Part shown: piece after piece, positions 29,114 to 36,851 of the stretch
Layout: each line of letters starts with the position of its first letter
Numbering within the stretch: the first letter of the stretch is position 1
Source: Cellulomonas hominis
GTDB lineage: Bacteria; Actinomycetota; Actinomycetes; Actinomycetales; Cellulomonadaceae
Direction: 5' to 3'
Length of the DNA stretch: 64,000 nucleotides
NCBI RefSeq assembly: GCF_014201095.1
Contig: NZ_JACHDN010000001.1
Location: forward strand, 2,666,001-2,730,000
Position numbers and translations under genes: made by a program
Notes under the pieces: model-generated
Seen by the model: only the letters and a program-made list of their open reading frames with translations
Databases searched by the model: none
What the model was told of the DNA's origin: nothing

Positions 29114-30715
29114 GTGACCGACGCCTCCGCCCAGCCCGCGCCGACTCCGTCCGACCCGCCCCGTCCCGTGCTCGTCGTCGACTTCGGCGCCCAGTACGCG
29201 CAGCTCATCGCCCGCCGGGTGCGCGAGGCGAGCGTCTACTCCGAGATCGTGCCGCACACGGCCTCGGTGCAGGAGATGCTCGCGAAGGACCCGTCGGCGA
29301 TCATCCTGTCCGGCGGGCCGTCCTCGGTGTACGCCGACGGCGCCCCGTTCGTCGACCCCGCCCTGTTCGACGCCGGCGTGCCCGTGCTGGGCATCTGCTA
29401 CGGCTTCCAGGCCATGGCGAAGGCCCTCGGCGGCACGGTGGCGCAGACCGGCAACCGCGAGTACGGCGGCACCCCGGTCGAGGTCGTGGCCACGGGGACG
29501 GTGCTCGCGGACAGCCCCGAGCAGCAGACCGTCTGGATGAGCCACGGCGACGCGGTGCACGCCGCGCCCGAGGGCTTCGAGGTGCTCGCGACGTCCGCCG
29601 GCTCGCCGGTCGCGGCGTTCGAAGACCGCGAGCGGCGGCTGTTCGGCGTGCAGTGGCACCCGGAGGTCAAGCACTCGCCGCTCGGCCAGCGGACCCTCGA
29701 GCACTTCCTCTACGAGGGCGCCGGCCTGGCCCCCGAGTGGAACCCCGGCAACGTCATCGCCGACCAGGTCGAGCGGATCCGCGCCCAGGTCGGCGACGCC
29801 CGCGTCATCTGCGGCCTGTCCGGCGGCGTCGACTCGTCGGTCGCGGCCGCGCTGGTGCAGAAGGCCGTCGGCGACCAGCTGACCTGCGTGTTCGTCGACC
29901 ACGGGCTGCTGCGCACCGGTGAGGCCGAGCAGGTCGAGCAGGACTTCGTCGCGTCCACCGGCGTGAACCTCAAGGTCGTCGACGCGCGCGAGCGCTTCCT
30001 GCACGCGCTCGCCGGGCACACCGACCCGGAGACCAAGCGGAAGATCATCGGCCGCGAGTTCATCCGCGTGTTCGAGGACGCCGCGCGCGAGATCGTCGAG
30101 GAGGCCGGCGCGCACGGCGACGAGGTGAAGTTCCTCGTCCAGGGCACGCTGTACCCCGACGTCGTCGAGTCCGGCGGCGGCGAGGGCGCGGCCAACATCA
30201 AGAGCCACCACAACGTGGGCGGTCTGCCGGACGACCTGCAGTTCGCGCTGGTCGAGCCGCTGCGCGCCCTGTTCAAGGACGAGGTCCGCGCGGTCGGTCT
30301 GGAGCTCGGCGTGCCGGAGGCCATCGTCTGGCGGCAGCCGTTCCCGGGTCCCGGCCTCGGGATCCGCATCATCGGCGAGGTCACGCAGGAGCGGCTCGAC
30401 GTGCTGCGCGCCGCCGACGTCATCGCCCGCGAGGAGCTGACCCGTGCCGGCCTGGACCGCGACATCTGGCAGTGCCCGGTCGTGCTGCTCGCGGACGTGC
30501 GCTCGGTGGGCGTGCAGGGCGACGGCCGGACCTACGGGCACCCGGTCGTGCTCCGGCCGGTGTCGTCCGAGGACGCGATGACCGCCGACTGGACCCGCCT
30601 GCCGTACGACGTGCTGGCGACGATCTCGACCCGGATCACCAACGAGGTGCCGGAGGTGAACCGCGTCGTGCTCGACGTGACGAGCAAGCCGCCGGGCACC
30701 ATCGAGTGGGAGTGA
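29114..30715 (+). CDS. guaA: GMP synthase (glutamine-hydrolysing)
   Basis: 533 aa, two-domain form. Converts XMP to GMP with ATP and glutamine, the step after GuaB. The class I glutaminase domain (about 15-205) has Cys95 in [10 protein letters not shown] and the His/Glu pair in GVQWHPEV. The PP-loop ATP-pyrophosphatase domain begins with [16 protein letters not shown]. The dimerisation domain ends the protein (PPGTIEWE). The GTG start with a TACCCT box 6 nt upstream suggests a leaderless mRNA. Confidence 0.97.
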   Translation: MTDASAQPAPTPSDPPRPVLVVDFGAQYAQLIARRVREASVYSEIVPHTASVQEMLAKDPSAIILSGGPSSVYADGAPFVDPALFDAGVPVLGICYGFQAMAKALGGTVAQTGNREYGGTPVEVVATGTVLADSPEQQTVWMSHGDAVHAAPEGFEVLATSAGSPVAAFEDRERRLFGVQWHPEVKHSPLGQRTLEHFLYEGAGLAPEWNPGNVIADQVERIRAQVGDARVICGLSGGVDSSVAAALVQKAVGDQLTCVFVDHGLLRTGEAEQVEQDFVASTGVNLKVVDARERFLHALAGHTDPETKRKIIGREFIRVFEDAAREIVEEAGAHGDEVKFLVQGTLYPDVVESGGGEGAANIKSHHNVGGLPDDLQFALVEPLRALFKDEVRAVGLELGVPEAIVWRQPFPGPGLGIRIIGEVTQERLDVLRAADVIAREELTRAGLDRDIWQCPVVLLADVRSVGVQGDGRTYGHPVVLRPVSSEDAMTADWTRLPYDVLATISTRITNEVPEVNRVVLDVTSKPPGTIEWE

Positions 30716-30734
30716 CGCCGCGCTCGCGGCGGTA

Positions 30735-30780
30735 GCACGACGGCCCGGTGCCCCCTCCGCGGGGTGCCGGGCCGTCGTGC
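30735..30780 (+). terminator. Hairpin terminator after guaA
   Basis: 14-bp stem (GCACGACGGCCCGG with its complement), a 2-nt internal mismatch, then CCCC/GGGG around CTCCGC. It lies 20 nt past the stop. Confidence 0.8.
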
Positions 30781-31056
30781 TCCCGGCCCGGGGAGCGTGT
30801 CCCGACACGCCGCTCTGCCGGTGACCAGGACGTATGTCCTAGGCTGAACGGGCGTCACCGCGTGGGACGAAAGGCCTGATCGTCAGGAATCTGGGGTTTG
30901 TGCACCGCTTCACGAAGCCTCAGGGCGCTTGTCGTATGACCAACGTCCCAGTCTGAGGCCGGCGGGGGGAGGACGCTCTTCCCGTGGGGCTCACCAGGTT
31001 CCACCGGATCGGCGAGGGGCCGGTTCGCAACGGGGGTATCTGAAAGGGATCACCAC
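30781..31056 (+). promoter_or_regulatory. Promoter and long, structured leader of the small membrane-protein gene
   Basis: 276 nt without a gene after the guaA terminator. A possible -10 TAGGCT (30840-30845) abuts an inverted repeat AGGAC-GTAT-GTCCT (30827-30840), which would give a leader of about 200 nt. Inside, GCCTCAG (30917) pairs with CTGAGGC (30953) and encloses a six-codon ATG reading frame (30936-30956, MTNVPV). Further GC-rich hairpins follow. GAAAGG lies before the ATG at 31057. I do not recognise a known riboswitch class. Confidence 0.4.
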
Positions 31057-31548
31057 ATGTCTACCGTGGCAGCGACGGGCGGCTCGAAGGCTGCTCGCGT
31101 CATCGGCATCATCTCGGCGGTCGCCGGTCTCATCATGATCATCGCCGGCGGCATCACCTGGGGCTCGGTCTCCAGCCACCTCGCCGACGAGAACATCACG
31201 GTCTCGGAGGACGCGGAGAACTTCGCGGGCCAGCCGGTCACGACGCCGTGGACCGCCTTCGCGCAGGCCGACATCATCAACCGCCACGCCCTCGAGGCCA
31301 CCGGTGGCAAGACCTACGCCGAGCTCGAGCAGGACGACCCGGTCCGCACGGTCGCGATGAACGCGTCCTTCCTGCGCGCCTCGCTCTTCACCTCCGTCGT
31401 CGCCTTCGGCGTCGCGGCGCTGGTCATGGGCCTCGGCGTGCTGTTCATCCTCGTCGGCTACGCCCTCTGGGCCCTGGCCGGCCGCAAGGTCGCGACGGTC
31501 GTCGAGCCGCGTGCGACCACCCCGGCGGACGCGGGCCTCAAGGCCTGA
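31057..31548 (+). CDS. Small two-helix membrane protein, conserved in Actinobacteria, function unknown
   Basis: 163 aa. Helices at about 14-36 (VIGIISAVAGLIMIIAGGI) and 115-142 (VVAFGVAALVMGLGVLFILV) flank an exported loop with TPWTAFAQADIINRHAL. Relatives are often labelled aromatic ring-opening dioxygenase LigA in annotations, but nothing here looks like a dioxygenase: there are two membrane spans and no metal site. The codon choice is unusually strict, hinting at high expression, and the leader is long. It is bounded by a strong terminator, so it is a single-gene unit. Confidence 0.8.
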   Translation: MSTVAATGGSKAARVIGIISAVAGLIMIIAGGITWGSVSSHLADENITVSEDAENFAGQPVTTPWTAFAQADIINRHALEATGGKTYAELEQDDPVRTVAMNASFLRASLFTSVVAFGVAALVMGLGVLFILVGYALWALAGRKVATVVEPRATTPADAGLKA

Positions 31549-31564
31549 TCCGACGCAGCACCGC

Positions 31565-31604
31565 ACGAAGGGCCGGTACCCCCGCGGGGGTACCGGCCCT
31601 TCGT
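31565..31604. terminator. Perfect palindromic bidirectional terminator
   Basis: 40 nt with complete two-fold symmetry (stem of about 18 bp, centre CCGCGG), between the stops of the convergent genes ending at 31548 and 31623. Confidence 0.9.
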
Positions 31605-31622
31605 CGTGCAACCCGGGCGGGC

Positions 31623-32294
31623 TCAGCGCGCGGCGCGCTGCTCCCGGTTCTTCCGGCGGGCCGCGGTGAGCACCGAGCCCACCAGCAGCGCCACGCCGCC
31701 GCCCGCCAGGAGCACGATCAGCGCGAGCTGGACGTCGATCCGCGCGCCCGCCGCCACGGCCAGGATGCCGATGCCGACCGCGGTGACGATCAGGCCCCAC
31801 ACCACCGTCGCCGAGCGCGGACCGTGGTCCTCGGGCAGCGGGGCGGGCTGGGGTGCCGGGGCCGGGGCCGGGCTCGGGCGGCCGGCGGACGCGGGCCCCG
31901 GGTAGGTCGACGCGTACGGGGCCGCCGTGGGCCGCGTCGGGTCGGGGGTGCCCGCGCCGGGTACCGCGTACGTCGGCGAGGCGGGGAACGCCGCCGTCGC
32001 CGGCTCGACGGGAGCCGGCGCGGCCGGTGCCGGTGCGGGGGCGGCCGCCGGCTCGGGGGCCGCCGGCTCGGGGGCCGCCCCCTCGGGGGCCGCCGGCGCC
32101 GGGGCCGCCTCGGTCCGCTCCAGCGGCCGGGTCGCGTCCACCTGCTCGATCCGCTCGGTGGCGTCGGCCGCCTCGACCTGCGCGATCCGCTCGGTCGGGC
32201 CGTCGGCGTCCGGGCGCTCGATGCGCTCCGTCACGGGCTCCGCCGCGTCGTCCGGGCGGGCGGTCCCGGGGGACTCGGGTCCGGTGCTGGTCAT
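31623..32294 (-). CDS. Pro/Ala-rich protein with C-terminal membrane hairpin, downstream of PspC/LiaF-like gene
   Basis: 223 aa. The first 60 residues carry short repeats around the motif TERIEQ/TERIAQ/LERTEA. A Pro/Ala/Thr-rich stretch runs to about 155, and two helices close the protein (VVWGLIVTAVGIGILAVAAG and LALIVLLAGGGVALLVGSVL) with a basic tail. The ATG overlaps the stop of the upstream gene by one base (TGATG), so translation is coupled. I do not recognise the family. It probably works with the PspC/LiaF-like protein at the membrane. Confidence 0.8.
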   Translation of the reverse strand: MTSTGPESPGTARPDDAAEPVTERIERPDADGPTERIAQVEAADATERIEQVDATRPLERTEAAPAPAAPEGAAPEPAAPEPAAAPAPAPAAPAPVEPATAAFPASPTYAVPGAGTPDPTRPTAAPYASTYPGPASAGRPSPAPAPAPQPAPLPEDHGPRSATVVWGLIVTAVGIGILAVAAGARIDVQLALIVLLAGGGVALLVGSVLTAARRKNREQRAAR

Positions 32295-33721
32295 CAGTCC
32301 TCCTCGATGGTGATGCTGCCGACGCCGACCTCGACGGACAGCGCGATCTGCGCGTCCCGTCCGTCGCTCATGGCGTCGCTCGTGAACGTGCGGTCGTGCC
32401 CGACGCCGTCGGCGCGCTGCGTGCTGCCGTCGACGTCCCACTCGACGTTCCCGGCCCCGGAGGTCACGTCCGCGGAGACCGCGGCACCCTCCGGGACGAT
32501 GACGGTCACGTCGCCGAGCCCGCCGCTGATCGGCACGTACAGGGTCTCGTCGGTCAGCGGGACCTGGGTCAGGTCCACGCGGGCCTCGCCGACGCCGAAC
32601 GAGAAGCCGGCCTCGGCGGCCGCGCGGCTCGTGACCGCGACGTCGACCGACTTGAACGGGTCGCGGTCGCCGCGCCAGCTGTCCCCGTCGCCGAACACGA
32701 CCGCGGGGCCCGCGATGACCATGCCGATGATCGCGAGGGCGGTCAGGCCGCCCGCGGTGCGGCCGCGCAGGCCGGAGACGATGATCGCGAGGCCCACGAG
32801 CACCACCCCGCCGCCGACCACGTACGGGCCGATCGGGCCCTCGTAGACGCCGGCGCGGTCCAGCGCGAGCAGGCCGGCCAGGCCGAGCAGGATCACGGCG
32901 ACGACGATGCCGGTGAGCGCGGCGCCAGGGCCGCGGCGCGGCGGCTTCTGCGGGCGCGGCGCCGGCGGGACCGGCGGCGTCGGGGGCAGGGGCGGCGTGG
33001 GCGGGGGCGGGTTCCAGCCGCGGGCCGGCGGCGGGCCGGCGGGCGTGCTCGACCACGCCGGGGCCGACGTGCCGGGGTGTCCGCCGTAGGGCGGGCGCGG
33101 CGCGGCGGCGGGCGGGGGCGGCACCGGGGCGCCGCTCGGGGCGGGCGCGCCGGCCGGGCTGGTGCTGGACATGGGTGCGGGTCCTTCCTGGGACGGGGGC
33201 TGCCACGCCGGCGCGGACGGGCGCCGGTCCTTGTTCTGGCGGACGGCGTTCGCGACGATGACGATCCCCGCCACCAGCGCGGCGGCCCACGCGAGGGCGG
33301 CGAGCCAGCCGGAGCCGAACGGCCCCCAGCTGAACCACCAGTCGCCCGCGGACAGGCCGACGACGACCAGGATGATCGCGCCGACCAGGGCGAGGTCGAA
33401 GTTGCCGCGGATGGTCTCCTCGAGGTGGATCCGGCCGTCGGACTGCTCGGGCAGCAGCGCCCAGGCGAGGCCGTACAGCACGAAGCCGAAGCCCATCAGC
33501 ATGGTGACGCCCACGATGCCGCGGGCGAGCAGCGGGTCGATGTGGAAGCGGTCCGCCAGGCCGCCCGCCACACCGCCGAGCCACCGGTCGTCGCTGCGGA
33601 CCAGGCCGGTGCGGCGGATCGAGGCGAAGAACCCGTTCAGGCCGTGGCCGTCCGGGGCGGGTGCCGGCGGGGACTGCGGGGGCACGGGGCCGGGGCCGCG
33701 GTCGGGGCTGTCGTTCGTCAT
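32294..33721 (-). CDS. PspC-domain protein with LiaF-like C-terminal domain
   Basis: 475 aa. A PspC domain (about 40-95, RWLGGVAGGLADRFHIDPLL then a helix) is followed by two more helices (110-165), a Pro-rich cytosolic linker (about 170-265), three helices (270-345) and an exported beta-rich C-terminus (about 355-475, VDLTQVPLTDETLYVPISGG, LGDVTVIVPEGAAVSADVTS). The last resembles the LiaF/DUF4097 class that senses envelope damage. Divergent from it are a histidine kinase and a NarL-type regulator, giving a LiaF-LiaS-LiaR-like set. The role as kinase regulator is inference from context. Confidence 0.85.
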   Translation of the reverse strand: MTNDSPDRGPGPVPPQSPPAPAPDGHGLNGFFASIRRTGLVRSDDRWLGGVAGGLADRFHIDPLLARGIVGVTMLMGFGFVLYGLAWALLPEQSDGRIHLEETIRGNFDLALVGAIILVVVGLSAGDWWFSWGPFGSGWLAALAWAAALVAGIVIVANAVRQNKDRRPSAPAWQPPSQEGPAPMSSTSPAGAPAPSGAPVPPPPAAAPRPPYGGHPGTSAPAWSSTPAGPPPARGWNPPPPTPPLPPTPPVPPAPRPQKPPRRGPGAALTGIVVAVILLGLAGLLALDRAGVYEGPIGPYVVGGGVVLVGLAIIVSGLRGRTAGGLTALAIIGMVIAGPAVVFGDGDSWRGDRDPFKSVDVAVTSRAAAEAGFSFGVGEARVDLTQVPLTDETLYVPISGGLGDVTVIVPEGAAVSADVTSGAGNVEWDVDGSTQRADGVGHDRTFTSDAMSDGRDAQIALSVEVGVGSITIEED

Positions 33722-33856
33722 GCCTCGATCCTGCTCGGGCGGACGTCCCCGGGGCATCGGGTACCCCCCTGACCCGTCCCTGAAACCCCGGCCGGGGTCC
33801 CTGATCCTGGGCCCTGAGGGCCGCTCGGGGGCCTCCGGACGTGTGACCATCGGTGC

Positions 33857-35209
33857 ATGGAGTCCCCGACCCGCCTGCCGCTGCGCCGCCCGGAACGGGG
33901 CCGCGTCGTCGGTGGCGTCGCGGCCGGCCTCGCGCTGCACCTCGACATGCCGGTGAAGCTGGTGCGGCTGCTGTTCGTGCTGCTCACGCCGTTCGCGGGC
34001 GTCGGGGCCGGGCTCTACGTGTTCTGGTGGGTGACGATCCCCGTCGGCGACCCGCACGCCGTGGCCGGCGCCGAGCGGCCCGCCGCCCTGTCGCGCCTCG
34101 CGCCGTCGCAGCAGAGCGAGACCGTCGAGCGCCTGCGCCGGCTGCCCTGGACCGAGATCGCGGTCGGGGTCGCCCTGCTCGCGGGCGCCGTCGCGCTGCT
34201 GATCACGCGCACGGGCGGGCAGATCGGCGGCTCCTGGGTCGTGCCCGTGCTGCTGCTGGTCGCGGGCGCCGCGCTGGCCTGGAGCCAGCTCGACGCGATG
34301 CAGCGCGAGCGCAGGGCGGGGACCCGGCGGCCGGTCAGCATCCTGCGGCTCGTCGGCGGGCTCGTGATCGCCGGCGTCGGCGTGCTGCTGCTGGTCGGGC
34401 AGGAGGCCGCGCCCGGCGCGCTGGTGCAGTCCACGGTGGCGGCCGTCGCGGTGCTCGCCGGCGTCGCCCTGGTGCTCGCACCCTGGTGGCTGCGGCTGGT
34501 GCGGGAGCTCGGTGACGAGCGCGCCGCCCGCGCCCGCGAGTCCGAGCGCGCCGACATCGCGGCCCACCTGCACGACTCCGTGCTGCAGACCCTCGCCCTG
34601 ATCCGGGCGCGTGCCGACGACCCGACCGAGGTCGCCCGGATGGCCCGGGCCCAGGAGCGGGAGCTGCGTGCCTGGCTGTACGACGACCGACCCGCGCCCG
34701 GCACCTCGGTCGCCGCCGTGCTGGCCGCGATCGTCGCCGAGATCGAGGACACCCGGACCGGGCCCGACGGGGAGGCGGTCACCATCGAGACCGTCGTCGT
34801 CGGCGACACCGAGCCCGACGCGAACACCGACGCCCTGCTGCAGGCCACGCGGGAGGCGCTGCTGAACGCCGTCCGGCACGGGCGTCCGCCGGTGTCGCTG
34901 TACCTGGAGGCCGGTCCCGAGGAGGTCGAGGTGTTCGTGCGGGACCGCGGCGACGGGTTCGACCCCGACGCCGTGCCCGCCGACCGGTTCGGCGTCCGGG
35001 AGTCCATCCTCGGGCGGGTGCGGCGGCGCGGCGGCACCGCGTCGGTGGTGTGCAAGGACGGCGGCGGCACGGAGGTGCGCCTGAAGGTGCCCGTGCTGCG
35101 GGAGGCGAACGGGAACGGCCACGGGGCCGGCGGGCCGGCGGCTCCCGGCGGGAGCGGACCCGGTGCCGGTGCGGCGCCGGCGGCGGACGAGAGGACGATG
35201 CAGGGATGA
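33857..35209 (+). CDS. PspC-domain sensor histidine kinase (NarL/LiaS type)
   Basis: 450 aa. An N-terminal PspC domain (about 12-65, GRVVGGVAAGLALHLDMPVK) and four more helices (95-215) precede a HisKA_3 dimerisation box with the phosphoacceptor His239 in AAHLHDSVLQTLALI. A HATPase_c domain follows (N-box REALLNAVRHG, G1 DRGDGFDPD). A Gly/Ala-rich tail ends the protein. The start has GACCAT 6 nt upstream, similar to other leaderless genes here. The response regulator start overlaps its stop (ATGA). It shares the PspC domain with the divergent neighbour, which suggests direct contact in the membrane. Confidence 0.92.
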   Translation: MESPTRLPLRRPERGRVVGGVAAGLALHLDMPVKLVRLLFVLLTPFAGVGAGLYVFWWVTIPVGDPHAVAGAERPAALSRLAPSQQSETVERLRRLPWTEIAVGVALLAGAVALLITRTGGQIGGSWVVPVLLLVAGAALAWSQLDAMQRERRAGTRRPVSILRLVGGLVIAGVGVLLLVGQEAAPGALVQSTVAAVAVLAGVALVLAPWWLRLVRELGDERAARARESERADIAAHLHDSVLQTLALIRARADDPTEVARMARAQERELRAWLYDDRPAPGTSVAAVLAAIVAEIEDTRTGPDGEAVTIETVVVGDTEPDANTDALLQATREALLNAVRHGRPPVSLYLEAGPEEVEVFVRDRGDGFDPDAVPADRFGVRESILGRVRRRGGTASVVCKDGGGTEVRLKVPVLREANGNGHGAGGPAAPGGSGPGAGAAPAADERTMQG

Positions 35210-35865
35210 ACGAGGCTCCGGTCGACGTGGTGCTGGTCGACGACCACCTGATGTTCCGCGCCGGCGTGAAGGCCTCGCTGGACGCCCGCGTGCGGGTGGT
35301 CGGGGAGGCGTCCACGGTCGACGAGGCCGTGCAGGTGGTCCGGGCCGCCCAGCCGCCCGTCGTGCTGCTCGACGTGCACCTCCCCGGCGGGGACGGGGGC
35401 GGGGGCGCCGAGGTCATCCGGTCCTGCACGGACCTGCTCGGCGGCACGCGGTTCCTCGCGCTGTCGGTGTCGGACGCCGCGGAGGACGTGGTCGCGGTCA
35501 TCCGGGCGGGCGCGCGGGGGTACGTCACCAAGGCGATCTCCGGGTCCGACCTGTCCGACGCCGTGCTGCGCGTGGCCGGCGGCGACGCCGTGTTCTCGCC
35601 CCGGCTCGCGGGGTTCGTGCTCGACGCCTTCGGGGCGGCGGCCGGCGACGTCGCGACGGGGGACGACGAGCTCGACCGGCTGTCCGCGCGCGAGCGCGAG
35701 GTCATGCGGCTGATCGCCCGCGGGTACTCCTACCGGGAGGTGGCGGGCGAGCTGTTCATCTCGATCAAGACCGTCGAGACGCACGTGTCCGCGGTGCTCC
35801 GCAAGCTCCAGCTCTCCTCGCGCCACGAGCTGACACGCTGGGCCGCGGCGCGCCGTCTGCTCTGA
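35206..35865 (+). CDS. NarL/LiaR-type response regulator
   Basis: 219 aa. The receiver domain is complete (acidic pair VDDHL, phosphorylation Asp in VVLLDVHLPGGDG, Thr/Ser and Lys in LALSVSD and GYVTKAI), unlike the BldM-like protein at 1.1 kb. The LuxR helix-turn-helix occupies about 155-215 (LSAREREVMRLIARGYSYRE, VAGELFISIKTVETHVSAVL). It is translationally coupled to the kinase. The probable targets are this divergon and other envelope-stress genes. Confidence 0.95.
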   Translation: MNEAPVDVVLVDDHLMFRAGVKASLDARVRVVGEASTVDEAVQVVRAAQPPVVLLDVHLPGGDGGGGAEVIRSCTDLLGGTRFLALSVSDAAEDVVAVIRAGARGYVTKAISGSDLSDAVLRVAGGDAVFSPRLAGFVLDAFGAAAGDVATGDDELDRLSAREREVMRLIARGYSYREVAGELFISIKTVETHVSAVLRKLQLSSRHELTRWAAARRLL

Positions 35866-35929
35866 CGCCGGGCGCCGTCCGTGCGATCCTCGTGGCGGAC
35901 CGTGTCGGGCGAGTGACGAGGAACTGAGC

Positions 35930-36280
35930 ATGGACATCGTGTACGGCCTGCTGGTCGTGCTGCACCTGGTCGGCTGGGCGATCGTGCTGGGCGGCTGCCT
36001 GGTGACGCTGCGGCAGCCGGCCTTCCCCAAGGGGGCGCTGCACGGGGCGCTGACCGCGCTCGTGACCGGGCTCGTCATGGTGGGCCTGCGGTCCGCCGAG
36101 GTCGGCGGTCTCGAGCCGCCCGACAACGCGAAGATCGCCGTGAAGCTGGTCGTCGCCGTCGTCGTCACCGCCCTGGTCTGGTACGGCACGCGCAAGCCGG
36201 AGCGGGTCACCCGCGGGCTCGTCGGCGCGACGCTCGGGCTGACCCTGGTGAACGTGCTCGTCGCCGTGCTCTGGCGGTGA
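35930..36280 (+). CDS. Small four-helix membrane protein, unknown
   Basis: 116 aa, almost entirely membrane: helices near 3-25, 38-56, 70-88 and 97-115. There are no catalytic motifs. A GAGGAACTGAGC sequence before the ATG gives a weak ribosome site. Its stop overlaps the GTG of the next gene (GTGA), so the two are coupled. I do not recognise the family; it lies just after the response regulator and could belong to the same unit. Confidence 0.75.
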   Translation: MDIVYGLLVVLHLVGWAIVLGGCLVTLRQPAFPKGALHGALTALVTGLVMVGLRSAEVGGLEPPDNAKIAVKLVVAVVVTALVWYGTRKPERVTRGLVGATLGLTLVNVLVAVLWR

Positions 36281-36762
36281 GCCCGCTCGGCGAGGTCGTC
36301 GTCGGGCTGGTCATCGCCGTCGGCCTGTTCGGGGTCGTCGTGCAGGTGCTGCCCGGGGCGCTGCTCGTGCTCGGCGCCGTCGCGGTGTGGGCGGTGGTCA
36401 CCGGCGGCACGGCGGCGTGGGTCGTGCTGGGCGTGGCCCTCGTCGCGACCGTCGTCGCCGGTGTCGCGAAGTACCTCGTGGCGGGCCGGTACCTGACCCG
36501 GACGGGCGTGCGGAACCGGGTCCTGGTCGTCGGGGGCGTGCTCGGCGTGGTCGGGTTCTTCGTGATCCCGGTGGTCGGGCTGCCCGTGGGGTTCGTCGGC
36601 GGGGTGTACCTCGCCGAGCGGATCCTCGAGCGGCACCCGCACGGCGACGCCTGGCGGGCGACCGTCGCGGCGCTGCGGGCCACCGGGATCACGATCCTCA
36701 TCGAGCTCGCCGGGGCGCTGGTGGCGACCGGGGCGTGGCTCGCGGGGGTGGCGGCGACCTGA
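36277..36762 (+). CDS. DUF456 membrane protein
   Basis: 161 aa. The GTG start overlaps the preceding stop. The Gly-rich hydrophobic pattern of DUF456 is clear: GLFGVVVQVLPGALLVLGAV, a middle segment KYLVAGRYLTRTGVRNRVL, then GFFVIPVVGLPVGFVGGVYL and AERILERHPHGDAW. Function is unknown in the family. It forms a two-gene unit with the small protein upstream. Confidence 0.82.
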   Translation: MSPLGEVVVGLVIAVGLFGVVVQVLPGALLVLGAVAVWAVVTGGTAAWVVLGVALVATVVAGVAKYLVAGRYLTRTGVRNRVLVVGGVLGVVGFFVIPVVGLPVGFVGGVYLAERILERHPHGDAWRATVAALRATGITILIELAGALVATGAWLAGVAAT

Positions 36763-36776
36763 TCGGGGCGCTGTCG

Positions 36777-36809
36777 TCCACAGGGGCGGTTCGGCGTGCG
36801 GGTTGTGGA
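36777..36809. repeat. Inverted pair TCCACA ... TGTGGA before the DUF222 gene
   Basis: TCCACA (36777-36782) and TGTGGA (36804-36809) flank 21 nt. TTGTGGAT resembles a DnaA box in reverse orientation. It lies about 45 nt before the HNH gene start. Confidence 0.35.
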
Positions 36810-36839
36810 TGACCACGCTGGGGTGTCGGTGGGGGTCAG

Positions 36840-36845
36840 TAGTGT
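36840..36845 (+). promoter_or_regulatory. -10 element of the DUF222/HNH gene (leaderless)
   Basis: TAGTGT, 6 nt, then ATG at 36852. Confidence 0.4.
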
Positions 36846-36851
36846 CGGTTC

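Noticed and set aside
30881..30935. ECF sigma promoter starting at GGAAT (30886)
   Set aside because: No matching -10 element at 16-19 nt.
31057..31548. Aromatic ring-opening dioxygenase (LigA) label used for similar proteins
   Set aside because: The protein has two membrane helices and no metal ligands or dioxygenase fold; the label is probably a propagated error.
36777..36809. Replication origin, from DnaA-box-like sequences
   Set aside because: Only two partial boxes, no AT-rich unwinding region, and no dnaA or dnaN nearby.
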